54,395 bases of DNA from Tautonia rosea (lineage in GTDB: Bacteria; Planctomycetota; Planctomycetia; Isosphaerales; Isosphaeraceae), in assembly GCF_012958305.1 (NCBI RefSeq), contig NZ_JABBYO010000024.1:1-54395 (forward strand), read 5' to 3'. Positions 33,144 through 42,532 of this stretch are shown piece after piece. Numbering within the stretch: position 1 is the first letter of the stretch; each line of letters begins with the position of its first letter. The notes beneath the pieces were generated by a model, which saw nothing but the letters and a program-made list of their open reading frames with translations, did no database searches and was not told the DNA's origin. The translations under genes were made by a program, and so were the position numbers.

Positions 33144-34085
33144 TCAAGGACGATCCGCTTTGTTGCTCGATCCGTGGGACTCGAAGCGGCGGATATCGGG
33201 GTGCATGGTGTAAAGAACCCAGCCGTCCGGTTCTTCAACGAAGACTCCACTGGAGCGATTGTTTGCGATGATTGGGTTGCCGGAGAACTTTTCCCAGTGA
33301 ATCAGATCGGTCGATCGTGCCAGACAGGTTGTCCAGTCACGCCAGGGACGATGGGCGTTGGCGTGGTAGATGCCGTAATAGACGCCGTCGTGCTCGATGA
33401 TCTGGTTCAAGGCCACGGCGGTTTGATCGTAGGGCTCTGGCCCGAGGGCGATGACCGGTTCGTCTTGCACGTTCGTCCAGACGCGGAGGTCGGTTGAGGT
33501 GGCAAGCCAGACCCCTCGATCTCCTCGTTCGTAAAACAAGTGCCAGACCCCATCCTTGACCAGGACCGTGGGTGTGCCGTAAGGGCCCGGTGGAATGGGT
33601 TGGCCATTGGTCAGGTGAACGTCGAGAGGCCCCTGACGTTCCCAAACGATCCCGTCGGAGGAGGTCAGGAGGTGGGCGACGTCGTCTTTTCCCTCGGCAA
33701 ACATGTAGTAGAGATCGCCCTGCCGAAGCACACACATGTCCTCGACCCAGTGATCGGTGTAGAGCGGGTTCCTTGGGTCTCGGGTCCAAACGATGCCATC
33801 GGGCGAGGTGGCGTGACCGAGGTACCGCGTGGGGGATTGATCTTCGTTGTATCCGGTGTACCAGAGCCGATACGATCCGTCCGGCTCACGGCAGATCCAA
33901 CCCCGTTCCCGGATCTTGGAGTCCCAGGCGGTTCCTCCCGTGCCTTCGAACAGTGGATTCTGCTCGACTGGCTCCCAATGAACGAGCCATTCCGGAAATG
34001 GTTGTCGACTCTGCGTCTCCTGAGCGGAGGTGCTGCCAAGGCTCAGCAAGAGGACCAGTATTCCCCATCGAATCACGCGACTCAT
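33144..34085 (-). CDS. Exported five-bladed propeller glycosidase-like protein (GH43/GH32-like fold)
   Basis: Protein of 313 aa with a Sec signal (MSRVIRWGILVLLLSLGSTS). The mature part shows the repeating blade pattern of GH43/GH32/GH130-like propellers: YRLWYTGYNEDQS, LGHATSPDGIVWTRD, EDMCVLRQGDLYYMFAEG, VKDGVWHLFYERGD, YYGIYHANAH, CLARSTDLIHWEKFSGNPI. Repeated (S)xDG(I/L)xW motifs mark the blades. Probable action on an extracellular sugar chain, but I cannot assign catalytic residues, so it may be non-catalytic. Start ATG 34085. It follows the DUF1501 gene with a 290-nt gap on the same strand. Confidence 0.7.
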   Translation of the reverse strand: MSRVIRWGILVLLLSLGSTSAQETQSRQPFPEWLVHWEPVEQNPLFEGTGGTAWDSKIRERGWICREPDGSYRLWYTGYNEDQSPTRYLGHATSPDGIVWTRDPRNPLYTDHWVEDMCVLRQGDLYYMFAEGKDDVAHLLTSSDGIVWERQGPLDVHLTNGQPIPPGPYGTPTVLVKDGVWHLFYERGDRGVWLATSTDLRVWTNVQDEPVIALGPEPYDQTAVALNQIIEHDGVYYGIYHANAHRPWRDWTTCLARSTDLIHWEKFSGNPIIANNRSSGVFVEEPDGWVLYTMHPDIRRFESHGSSNKADRP

Positions 34086-34374
34086 TCGTCTTCGCTCCCG
34101 ATGACTCGTGCAACCGGCCATCGTGGCCATCCCGTGGCGATGGACCGTTTCCATCTCCACTGATCAATCGAATGATCGCCACCCTACTCCCCCTGCCCTC
34201 CTGGTGGCAACCACGACTTGCGACTCGGGATAAGTGCTTCCGGGGAGGCTCGTTTTCGATGCTCTCTTCAATCGCACATCGGAAAGTGTGGCAAGACGCG
34301 TTCCGTTGGAGAGCCGATTGCCGAGGCGCGTCTGGAGTGGCATCGAGGAGCGCTTGAGTGGCCAGCTTCGAGGC

Positions 34375-35871
34375 TTAGGCAATGAGGCGATCGATGACGT
34401 TCCCGGCGACATCGGTGAGGCGGAAGTCTCGGCCCTGATAGCGGTAGGTCAGTTGGGTGTGATCGAAACCGAAGAGCTTCAGAATTGTAGCGTGGTAGTC
34501 GTGAACATGGATTGGATCTTCCACGACGTTCCAGCCGATCGGGTCGGTCTTGCCAATGACCTGACCGCTCTTGATCCCGCCACCGGCAAGGAACTGGGAG
34601 AAGGCGAAAGGATGATGATCTCTGCCGGTCACCTTTGCAAATCCGGGGCGATTTTCCCCGAGCGGAGTGCGGCCGAACTCGGAGCACCAGAGGATCAGCG
34701 TCGAGTCGAGCAAACCTCGGCGTTTCAGGTCGGTAATCAAGGCCGCAACCGGCTGATCGGCCATTCCGCAGTTGAAGGCGAGCTCGGCGTCGAGGTTGCT
34801 ATGATGGTCCCACGAGGCATGGTAGATGTTCACGAAGCGAACGCCACGTTCGACCAAACGACGCGCGAGTAGGCAGTTGGTGGCGAACTGGTTGTAGACA
34901 CCGGACCCACTGCCCCGGCCGCCACCCTCAGGGTCTTCGCGACCGACGCCGTAGAGTTCGAGTGTTTCGTCCGACTCTCCAGAGAGATCGATCAATTCCG
35001 GCGCGGAGGCCTGCATCCGAAAGGCCAGCTCGTAGGAGGCGATCCGGCTATTGATCTCCGGGTCCCGGACCGCGTCGAATCGTCGGGCATTCAAGGCAGA
35101 AATGGCGTTGATCGAATCACGTTGGAGCGATTGGGAAAGACCGGGGGGATTGCTCAGGTGGAGGACCGGGTCACCTTGACCTCGGAAAAGCACCCCGGAA
35201 TAGGTTGAAGGAAGGAAACCGCTCGACCAATTCGAGGTTCCCCCGCTGGTTCCCCGACCGGTGGTCAGCACGACGTATCCCGGCAGATCCTGGGACTCGC
35301 TCCCGAGACCATAGGTGAGCCAAGATCCGACACTCGGACGGCCGAACATCGCCGATCCGGTGTTCATCATCAACTGCCCAGGATGATGATTAAACTGATC
35401 GGTATGCATGGAACGGATCAGGGCCAGGTCATCGGCACACTGCCCCAGGTGGGGCAGTAAGTCCGAGAGTTCCATGCCGCATTCTCCCCTCGGGCGGAAG
35501 GTTCGAGGGGATCCCATGACCGTTGCCGACTCTTTTTGTATGAACGCGAAGCGCACATTCTCGGTAAATGACTCGGGCAGCGGCTGGCCGTTGAGTCTGT
35601 TCAACTCGGGCTTCGGGTCAAACAGATCCATCTGGCTTGGTCCGCCCTCCAGATAAATACAGATGCACGCCTTTGCGCGGGGCTCGAAGTGAGGGGGGCG
35701 AGGAGCAAGTGGATCATCCCGGCGATCGGACGTTTCTCGATCCGCCGGAGGAGCGGCGAGCAATCCCTGTTCGCCGAGGATCGATGCCAGTGCGGCCAGG
35801 CCGATTCCACTCGCCGAGCCGGTGAGGAAGTCGCGTCGGGATCGATGGATGGCGTCGAGGATCGGATGCAT
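34375..35871 (-). CDS. DUF1501 family protein (planctomycete PSD/sulfatase-like)
   Basis: Protein of 498 aa. It has a twin-arginine start (HRSRRDFLTGSASGIGLAAL), so Tat-exported. Family features: ACICIYLEGGPSQMDLFDPK, SMHTDQFNHHPGQLMMNTGS, GSWLTYGLGSESQDLPGYVV, and WCSEFGRTPLGENRPGFAKV with GRDHHPFAFSQFLAGGG. The fold is related to alkaline phosphatase/sulfatase; function has not been established in the family. It is 58 nt downstream of the DUF1549/DUF1553 gene on the same strand, the invariant pairing in Planctomycetota, implying a shared process at the cell envelope. Confidence 0.93.
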   Translation of the reverse strand: MHPILDAIHRSRRDFLTGSASGIGLAALASILGEQGLLAAPPADRETSDRRDDPLAPRPPHFEPRAKACICIYLEGGPSQMDLFDPKPELNRLNGQPLPESFTENVRFAFIQKESATVMGSPRTFRPRGECGMELSDLLPHLGQCADDLALIRSMHTDQFNHHPGQLMMNTGSAMFGRPSVGSWLTYGLGSESQDLPGYVVLTTGRGTSGGTSNWSSGFLPSTYSGVLFRGQGDPVLHLSNPPGLSQSLQRDSINAISALNARRFDAVRDPEINSRIASYELAFRMQASAPELIDLSGESDETLELYGVGREDPEGGGRGSGSGVYNQFATNCLLARRLVERGVRFVNIYHASWDHHSNLDAELAFNCGMADQPVAALITDLKRRGLLDSTLILWCSEFGRTPLGENRPGFAKVTGRDHHPFAFSQFLAGGGIKSGQVIGKTDPIGWNVVEDPIHVHDYHATILKLFGFDHTQLTYRYQGRDFRLTDVAGNVIDRLIA

Positions 35872-35929
35872 CGCTGGCTCCGGGTTTGATCGAATCGGCG
35901 AATCGAAGGGGCTGCCGAACCCGATTCGA

Positions 35930-38245
35930 TCACTCCCTGGTCATGAATTCGTCAAGATTCAAGAGCACCCGAGCGGTGGCAGTCAAGGCGGCGACCTGTT
36001 CACGATCCAGGTCGTCGGGAACCGAAGTGGTGCCGAGCAGCATCGAGACGGCCTCCGAATCGTGATGAAAGGTCGAGAGAAACTCCTGATGAAGTGTTTC
36101 GAGAATCGCTCGTTCGTCTGGGAACGGTGACCGGCCGAGCACCAGGCGGAAGGCCGAGGTGACCAGGTCGCCGTCGGACTCCCGCGCAACCCTGATTGCC
36201 AATGCCCGGGCACACTCGACGAAGACGGCGTCATTGAGCAATGTCAGGGCCTGAAGCGGTGTGTTCGACGTTTCGCGACCCACGGCGCAGACGTTGGCAT
36301 CGGGAGCATCGAAGGTGGTGAGCATCGGATACGGGCTGGTCCGTCGGAAAAAGGTGTAAAGCCCTCTCCGGTAGCGATCTTCTCCGGTGCTCTCTTGCCA
36401 TCGGGCGCTCCGGGCGTAGGTTAGGTCTGAGATTCCAGAGGGTTGAGGTGGGAAGACACTTGGCCCGCCGACCTTTGTGCTCAGGAGTCCCGCAGCGGCG
36501 AGCGAGGCATCGCGGATGATCTCGGCTTCCAGACGGACCCGGTTCTGGCGGGCGAGCCAGACGTTCTGAGGGTCACGATCGTCGAGCTCGGGTCGAGCGG
36601 AGGATGCCTGTCGATAGGTTGAGGAAAGGACGATGGTCCGGATCAGGGCCTTCTGACTCCAGCCGAGGCGCTGAAACTCAGAGGCAAGCCAGTCGAGCAA
36701 CTCCGGGTGGCTTGGCGGTTCGCCTTGCGTGCCGAAGTCGTCCATCGTCGGCACGAGGGCCCGACCAAAGAGGTGAAACCAGATTCGGTTGACCGTGACC
36801 CGGGCGGTCAAGGGGTTCTCAGGATCGACGAGCCAGCGAGCGAGATCACGCCGATCGGGAACCGCTCCTTCGGGAGCCAATGGCGGCAGGACCTCGAAGG
36901 TGTTGGGATCGACGGTTTCACCGGGTCTGAGGAAATCGCCTCGAATGAGGATATGCGTCGGGCGACGGGACTCGGGAGGCTGTTCGCGGAAGGTTCGGAC
37001 GTGGGGGTCGGGGGCATTGGGCGTGGCGTTGGGCTTTTCCGCCGTCGATTCGTCGGGGGACGGGTCCGAAGGCGTTTCGAGCGGTAGATTGTCCTCGTCG
37101 CTCGCATTGAAAAAGGCAAAAAGCTGATAATATTCGCGCTGAGTGATCGGATCGTACTTGTGGGTATGGCACTGGGCACAGCCGACCGTCAAGCCGAGCC
37201 AGACGGTGCCGGTTGTATTGACGCGATCGACCACGGCGGCGACCCGGAATTCCTCCTTGTCAACACCCCCTTCGGTATTGGTCAAGGTGTTCCGATGGAA
37301 TCCCGCGGCCGTGCGTTGCTCCAAAGAGGCGTCCGGAATGAGGTCGCCAGCCAATTGCTCCATCGTGAACTGGTCGAAGGGGAGATCGGAGTTGACGGAG
37401 TTGATGACCCAATCGCGGAATCGGTAGGCCTCGGGTCGAGGGTTATCCTTTTCGTAACCGTCGCTGTCGGCATAACGTGCGAGATCGAGCCAGTGGCGTC
37501 CCCAGCGCTCACCGTAGTGGGGACTTCCAAGGAGGCGATCGACCAAGGCTTCTACGGCATTCGGTGCCGGATCCTCGACGAATGCGGCGACCTCGTCGGG
37601 AGTCGGAGGAATCCCTGTCAAATCGAGTGAAAGGCGTCGAATCAAGGTCACACGATCCGCCTCGGGCGAGGGAGTCACACCTTCGCGATCCAGGCGATCG
37701 AGGATGAACGCATCGATTGGAGTACGGACCCAGGACTCGCCCGACACCGAGGGAGGCTCGGCGTCTTGGATTGTTTGGAATGCCCAGTGGTTGCTGGTGC
37801 GACGGAGCGTTGGAGTCGTCGAATCGGTTGGCTTTCCCTGGGTACCCTGGTCGATCCAGGCTCGGAGCAAACCGATCTCGAGGTCCGAGAGCGGATCGCC
37901 GCTCGGGGGCATCAAGGATTCGTTGTCGAAGCCTGTGACCTTATGAATCACCAGGCTTTCGGCACTGTTTCCCGGCTCGATGGACGAACCGAGGTCGCCA
38001 CCCTGCAATACCGCGTCTCGTGAGTCGAGCCGAAGGCCGGACTTCTGGGCCTCGGGACCGTGACAGGAAACGCAACGTGCATCGAGAATGGGTTGAATGT
38101 CGGTCTGGAAGTCGATCGGGCGGTCGGCAGGAGGAGGAAGGACCTCCTGGGTAATTGGTTCGTCCGCCATCGAGCGAAGCGGGACGATCCCAAGGAGGAT
38201 GACACCCAGCGTTGCCAATGGAGATCGGGTAAAGTCCCCGTTCAT
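35930..38245 (-). CDS. Planctomycete PSCyt1-DUF1549-DUF1553 protein
   Basis: Protein of 771 aa. Signal peptide (residues 1-30, NGDFTRSPLATLGVILLGIV), then a PSCyt1 cytochrome-like domain with heme motif CVSCH and the KSGLRLDSRDAVLQGG and SLMPPSG segments. DUF1549 is centred on about residues 155-350 (FILDRLDREGVTPSPEADRV, then RWGRHWLDLARYADSDGYEK) and DUF1553 is C-terminal (FGTQGEPPSHPELLDWLASE, RYRRGLYTFFRRTSPYPMLT, then SNTPLQALTLLNDAVFVECA). Start ATG 38245 has a perfect GGAGG six nt upstream. Thought to work with DUF1501 proteins in electron transfer or polymer breakdown; this is unproven. No odd features. Confidence 0.93.
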   Translation of the reverse strand: MNGDFTRSPLATLGVILLGIVPLRSMADEPITQEVLPPPADRPIDFQTDIQPILDARCVSCHGPEAQKSGLRLDSRDAVLQGGDLGSSIEPGNSAESLVIHKVTGFDNESLMPPSGDPLSDLEIGLLRAWIDQGTQGKPTDSTTPTLRRTSNHWAFQTIQDAEPPSVSGESWVRTPIDAFILDRLDREGVTPSPEADRVTLIRRLSLDLTGIPPTPDEVAAFVEDPAPNAVEALVDRLLGSPHYGERWGRHWLDLARYADSDGYEKDNPRPEAYRFRDWVINSVNSDLPFDQFTMEQLAGDLIPDASLEQRTAAGFHRNTLTNTEGGVDKEEFRVAAVVDRVNTTGTVWLGLTVGCAQCHTHKYDPITQREYYQLFAFFNASDEDNLPLETPSDPSPDESTAEKPNATPNAPDPHVRTFREQPPESRRPTHILIRGDFLRPGETVDPNTFEVLPPLAPEGAVPDRRDLARWLVDPENPLTARVTVNRIWFHLFGRALVPTMDDFGTQGEPPSHPELLDWLASEFQRLGWSQKALIRTIVLSSTYRQASSARPELDDRDPQNVWLARQNRVRLEAEIIRDASLAAAGLLSTKVGGPSVFPPQPSGISDLTYARSARWQESTGEDRYRRGLYTFFRRTSPYPMLTTFDAPDANVCAVGRETSNTPLQALTLLNDAVFVECARALAIRVARESDGDLVTSAFRLVLGRSPFPDERAILETLHQEFLSTFHHDSEAVSMLLGTTSVPDDLDREQVAALTATARVLLNLDEFMTRE

Positions 38246-38472
38246 GCATGGCCTCCGACACGGTCTCTTTGCGTTCAAGCCGATCATCGGTCGCGACAAA
38301 AGTCAAATGTGACCGTTTGCTGAGCGAATGTCAAACACTCCTGAACCGTCGAGGGCTGGGCGGTTTCGACTTGCCGAATCCCCAGTCGATGACGAATGAT
38401 AGTGCTTTGCGGTCGAATTCCAGACGGAATCGACGACGGATTCTCCTTCCTATAGCCCGCTGCCATCCTGCT

Positions 38473-41037
38473 GTGTCCACCATCGAATCTGCGCCTGAGA
38501 CTCATGTCACTTTCGTCCGGCTTCGTCCCGAGTTGCTTGCTCCGGCCGGGGATCGCTCCTGCCTGATCTCGGCGGTCGAGAATGGTGCGGATGCGGTCTA
38601 TTTTGGGTTGCGTGGGCATAATGCCCGGGCAAGAGCAACGAATTTCGAGCTCGATGAGCTGCCTGAGATCATGGCCTTGGTGCATCGTCGGGGGGTCCGG
38701 GGGTATGTCACGCTCAATACCCTGGTCTTCCCGGCGGAGTTGGAGCGAGTTGAGGAGATCGTTCGACGAGTTGCCGCCGCCGGAGTGGACGCGGTCATTG
38801 TGCAGGACCTCGGACTCGCCCGATTGATTCGAAGTCTCACGCCGGATCTGGAGATTCACGCCTCGACTCAGATGTCGATCACGAGCGCCGCCGGGGTTCG
38901 GATGGCGGAGGAGCTAGGTTGCTCGCGCGTCATCCTGGCTCGCGAGCTGTCCCTCCGTGAGATCGCAAATGTCACGAAGCAGACCCGGCTTCCGGTCGAG
39001 GTGTTCGTTCACGGTGCGCTCTGTGTTGCCTATTCCGGACAGTGCCTAACGAGCGAGGCCTTGGGTGGGCGGTCGGCGAATCGAGGGGAGTGTGCCCAGG
39101 CTTGCCGGATGGAATATGAGGTGATCCGAGACGGAGAACGGGTCGATCTGGGAGACATCTCCTACTTGCTCAGCCCTCAGGATCTTGCGGCGTTTGATCT
39201 GATCCCGGAGCTGGTTGCGCTTGGTGTCTCAAGTGTGAAGATCGAGGGCCGGCTCAAGGGGCCCGAGTACGTTGCCAATATCACGAGGAACTACCGGAAG
39301 GCCATTGACGCCGCCATCAGTGGTCAGCCCGACCCGATCAGCGATCGCGACATCTACGAGATGGAGATGTCGTTCTCCCGAGGGTTCAGCCACGGCTTTT
39401 TCAATGGGAATAATCACAAACGCCTGGTACGAGGCGATTACGCCAAGAAGCGAGGCGTGTTCCTGGGACGGGTGGTCGAGGTCGTTGGCGATCGGGTTCG
39501 GGTGGATCTCGCCTCTCCGATCAAGCCCGGGGATGGGGTGGTCCTTGACGCCGATTCCAAGAGAGGGGCTCCGGAGCAAGGTGGGCGGGTTTATGAGGTC
39601 GATCGACCCGGGAAGGGTCGTCGATCGGTGACGACCGCCGTAGGTGCGGAAGGGCTCACCGCTGGACCGGCGTTGCTTGGGTTCGGTCGTCGCGACTTCG
39701 ATTTGAGTCGGGTTGTTCCCGGCCAGCGGCTCTGGAAAACGGATGATCCGGAGCTGAGCAAGCGCCTGAAAAAAACCTTTGATGGCTCGTCGAAACGGCG
39801 AGTGGATCTTGACCTTCGTGTGCGGGCCATTTCGGGCGAAACGCTGGTGATGGAGGGGACGACGATCACGGGCTATCATGCCCGAGTGGAGTCTGCCGCT
39901 CCGCTCAATCCCGCAATCAATCGGGCTGCTGACACCGACACGATTCGAAGCCAGCTTGATCGGCTCGGAGGCTCAGTGTATCAGCTTCGATCGCTGGACG
40001 TGACGATTGAAGGGGCTCCCATGGTTCCACTCAGCCTCTTGAACGAGCTGAGGCGGATGCTTGTCGATCGACTCGATGACGCTGCCGCGAGGGCTCCCCA
40101 ACGAACCCTCGCCGAACCCCTGGTCTTGCCGAAGCTCAGGGAATCGCTCCGATTGCGCGCGGACCTGATGGGGGATACGGCCGGTGCACCTGAGCCCCAG
40201 TTGCTCGCCCTCTGCCGAACCGTTGAGCAGGTCGAAGCCGCACGCATGTCTGGAGTTTCGACGCTTTATCTCGACTTTCACGATATCAAGCGCTACAAGG
40301 AGGCCGTGGCGATTGCTCGGCAAGGAGAAGGAACTCCGGAAGTCTGGATCGCCACCACTCGGATCGAGAAGCCCGGAGAGGCAAACCTGTTCCGCTTTCT
40401 GGCCAGGCAGGGGGCGGATGGTCTTCTGGTGCGTAATGCCGGCGGAATTGCGTTTTGTACGCATCAAGGGATTCCGTTCGTCGCGGATTTTTCTTTGAAC
40501 GCCGCGAACGATCTGACGGTTGAATGGTTGAAGGCACGGGGAGCGTCTCGGGTTACGGCATCGTACGACCTGAGTGCGGACCAGTTGTTTGACTTGATCA
40601 GGGTCACTCCTCCGGCGTGGCTGGAGGTTGTCGTTCATCAGCAGATTCCGATGTTCCATATGGAGCATTGTGTCTTTTGCGCGGTGCTGTCGCCCGGAAC
40701 GAACAAGACCAATTGCGGCCGACCCTGTGACCGTCATGAGGTGTCGCTCCGAGATCGTGTCGGAAAGGAACACCCCTTGACGGCCGACATTGGTTGCCGG
40801 AATACGCTCTACAATGCCGTTCCGCAAACTGCGGCCGAATTTTTGCCAGGCTTGATCCGCAAAGGACTTCGGTCGTTGAGGGTCGAGTTCCTGAATGACA
40901 GCCCGGAGGCAGTCGAGCGGATCCTGGGGCTTTATCAGGATGCCATCGCGGGCCGTTGTGATGCCCGGTTACTCTGGAAAGCTCTGAAGGCGACGAATCA
41001 CTACGGAGTCACCCGAGGTCAACTCGCGGTGCTCTGA
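38473..41037 (+). CDS. U32 peptidase-family protein with second U32-like half
   Basis: About 854 aa. Begins RPELLAPAGDRSCLISAVEN, with the U32 core (AVYFGLRGHNARARATNFEL, then the Cys-rich block ALCVAYSGQCLTSEALGG and ECAQACRMEY, likely iron-sulfur ligands). A DUF3656-like insertion (FFNGNNHKRLVRGDYAKKRG) follows, then beyond residue about 570 a second partial U32-like half with MEHCVFCAVLSPG and NCGRPCDRH, possibly a second metal site. Relatives such as RlhA and TrhP hydroxylate rRNA or tRNA bases; members of the family are not proven proteases. No good ribosome site is seen. I use GTG 38473 because the family starts near RPELLAPAGD; upstream frame is open, so the start is uncertain. Divergent from the DUF1553 gene. 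Confidence 0.8.
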   Translation: MSTIESAPETHVTFVRLRPELLAPAGDRSCLISAVENGADAVYFGLRGHNARARATNFELDELPEIMALVHRRGVRGYVTLNTLVFPAELERVEEIVRRVAAAGVDAVIVQDLGLARLIRSLTPDLEIHASTQMSITSAAGVRMAEELGCSRVILARELSLREIANVTKQTRLPVEVFVHGALCVAYSGQCLTSEALGGRSANRGECAQACRMEYEVIRDGERVDLGDISYLLSPQDLAAFDLIPELVALGVSSVKIEGRLKGPEYVANITRNYRKAIDAAISGQPDPISDRDIYEMEMSFSRGFSHGFFNGNNHKRLVRGDYAKKRGVFLGRVVEVVGDRVRVDLASPIKPGDGVVLDADSKRGAPEQGGRVYEVDRPGKGRRSVTTAVGAEGLTAGPALLGFGRRDFDLSRVVPGQRLWKTDDPELSKRLKKTFDGSSKRRVDLDLRVRAISGETLVMEGTTITGYHARVESAAPLNPAINRAADTDTIRSQLDRLGGSVYQLRSLDVTIEGAPMVPLSLLNELRRMLVDRLDDAAARAPQRTLAEPLVLPKLRESLRLRADLMGDTAGAPEPQLLALCRTVEQVEAARMSGVSTLYLDFHDIKRYKEAVAIARQGEGTPEVWIATTRIEKPGEANLFRFLARQGADGLLVRNAGGIAFCTHQGIPFVADFSLNAANDLTVEWLKARGASRVTASYDLSADQLFDLIRVTPPAWLEVVVHQQIPMFHMEHCVFCAVLSPGTNKTNCGRPCDRHEVSLRDRVGKEHPLTADIGCRNTLYNAVPQTAAEFLPGLIRKGLRSLRVEFLNDSPEAVERILGLYQDAIAGRCDARLLWKALKATNHYGVTRGQLAVL

Positions 41038-41478
41038 TGAGAGGATCGACGTTCCAATCGGACGTCTCGGACTTTTTGATCCTTCCAGAATGACTGCACG
41101 GCCGAATTGGAGTCGCACTCCGATCTGGTTCGCACCGCTTGAGTTGGGTTGCCGATTGGGATCAGGTCATGTGTTGGACCTTTCCTGTTCCATCGGATCG
41201 GAGGAGAGGATTCCTCGTCGAGGGGGTGTTGGGGCATTTCCGTTCATCCTCGGTTGCGGCTTCTGCCGATCTGACGAACTAATGGGAGAGTCGCCGGACC
41301 GAAAGGACCTGCGCGGCGGCCCCTCGTAGAGCGACTCCGAACCTCGGAACGCGGTCGAGACGGTCGCGTGAGGATTCTTTAGGGGATCTTCAGCAGATCG
41401 GGCCTGTCATGGCAAGATCGACGGTCCGAGGGTCTTCACGGATGGCCATCATCTGGCCGATCGAGGAAAGGAAACCCA
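41038..41478. other. Intergenic stretch before the lipoprotein gene
   Basis: No gene supported; short open frames have no ribosome site or recognisable product. The last 20 nt hold GGAAAGGAAA, the ribosome site of the next gene. Confidence 0.5.
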
Positions 41479-41907
41479 ATGATGCCGCGGCCCCGCCAGC
41501 TCGTCCTGGCCGCCTCGCTGGCGGCTTTCGCAGTCGGATGCGCCCACTGCGATACCTGCGACGACTTCCCGGCCCCCTGCACCGGACCGAATTGTGGCTA
41601 TCCCTATCAATCGGCCTATCCCTTCGAGGGTGGGACGCACATTGAACCGATCATCACTGGGCCGACGACCATGATGACGCCGGGCCAGATGGCCCCCGGT
41701 ACGGTGATGAGCGCACCTTCGAATGCGGGGCCGAGCATCGTGCCGCCCTCGCCGTCTCAAACGCCCTCGCCGTCGAACGGGTCGTCATCGTCGACCGATT
41801 CGACGAGCCCTCCGGATAGCCCCCCTGCCCGTCCGAGCGGAACCGATCCGTTCGACATCCCGTTACCGCCGGCCAATTCACCGTTCAGCGCTCCTCCCTC
41901 GAGTTGA
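41479..41907 (+). CDS. Small Pro/Ser-rich lipoprotein
   Basis: Protein of 142 aa with a lipoprotein signal: MMPRPRQLVLAASLAAFAVG followed by lipobox AVGC (Cys 21). Lipid attachment at Cys 21 would tether it to a membrane. The mature part has five more Cys in a short N-terminal segment (CAHCDTCDDFPAPC, NCGYPY) and then a long low-complexity tail (PSPSQTPSPSNGSSSSTD) likely disordered. Not a recognised family. Start ATG 41479 (a second ATG follows immediately) with GGAAAGGAA upstream. Terminator directly after. Confidence 0.75.
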   Translation: MMPRPRQLVLAASLAAFAVGCAHCDTCDDFPAPCTGPNCGYPYQSAYPFEGGTHIEPIITGPTTMMTPGQMAPGTVMSAPSNAGPSIVPPSPSQTPSPSNGSSSSTDSTSPPDSPPARPSGTDPFDIPLPPANSPFSAPPSS

Positions 41908-41950
41908 GCTGTTCGAGTGAGGAAGAACTGAAGCACGATTCGGGTTCAAG

Positions 41951-41976
41951 GGGTCGAGATCCACGTGATCTCGGCC
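41951..41976 (+). terminator. Terminator of the lipoprotein gene
   Basis: GGGTCGAGATC (41951-41961) pairs with GATCTCGGCCC (41967-41977, one G-T wobble), loop CACGT, followed by TTCTTCT. It lies 44 nt after the stop. Confidence 0.75.
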
Positions 41977-42124
41977 CTTCTTCTACGTTGATTGTCCTGA
42001 TTTCGGTACAGTATCGATTTACGACTCCGTCACGGCAAGCCGACCCATTTCAGAGCGCTTGCGACGAGAACCCACCGCCCGGCTTGACCGGCACTGGTTC
42101 GATTCTTCGAGAATGAGGGCGGCC

Positions 42125-42472
42125 ATGAAACTGATTATCGCGATTATTCAGCCAACAAAGCTGGAGGCTGTCAAACTTGCGCTCTCGAAAGTCGAAGTCC
42201 ATCGATTGACCGTCATGGATGTTCAGGGGTTTGGACGACAGCGCGGCTTTACCGAGGTTTACCGGGGACATGAATTTACGGTGAATCTGTTGCGGAAAAT
42301 TGAACTTCAAATCGCCGTCAATGAAGACTTCGTCGAGCCGACCATCAATGCCATCATCTCGGCGGCCCGCACGGGCAAGGATGGTGCGATCGGCGATGGC
42401 AAGATCTTCATCCTGCCGCTTGACGATTGCATCCGGATTCGCACGGGAGAGTGTGGACCCGAGGCGATCTGA
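42125..42472 (+). CDS. PII nitrogen-regulatory-type protein lacking Tyr51
   Basis: PII-family trimeric sensor of ATP/ADP and 2-oxoglutarate, 115 aa. N-terminal KLIIAIIQPTKLEAVK is the PII signature, and the T-loop region reads QGFGRQRGFTEVYRGHEFT. Counting from ATG 42125, position 51 is Phe instead of the Tyr uridylylated in GlnB/GlnK, and position 49 is His rather than the cyanobacterial phosphoserine, so neither classical modification is possible. The B-loop TGKDGAIGDGKIFI carries three extra residues (DGA) compared with TGKIGDGK in E. coli GlnB. Start has GAGGG seven nt upstream. It is followed 60 nt later by the receiver-like gene, suggesting a two-gene transcript. No amtB or glutamine synthetase nearby. 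Strong family call, regulatory mode unknown. Confidence 0.9.
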   Translation: MKLIIAIIQPTKLEAVKLALSKVEVHRLTVMDVQGFGRQRGFTEVYRGHEFTVNLLRKIELQIAVNEDFVEPTINAIISAARTGKDGAIGDGKIFILPLDDCIRIRTGECGPEAI

Positions 42473-42532
42473 CCCGACCGGCTGAGGGCTCGACGTTCGA
42501 CGTTTGTACCAGCACCCGATGAGATTCACATC

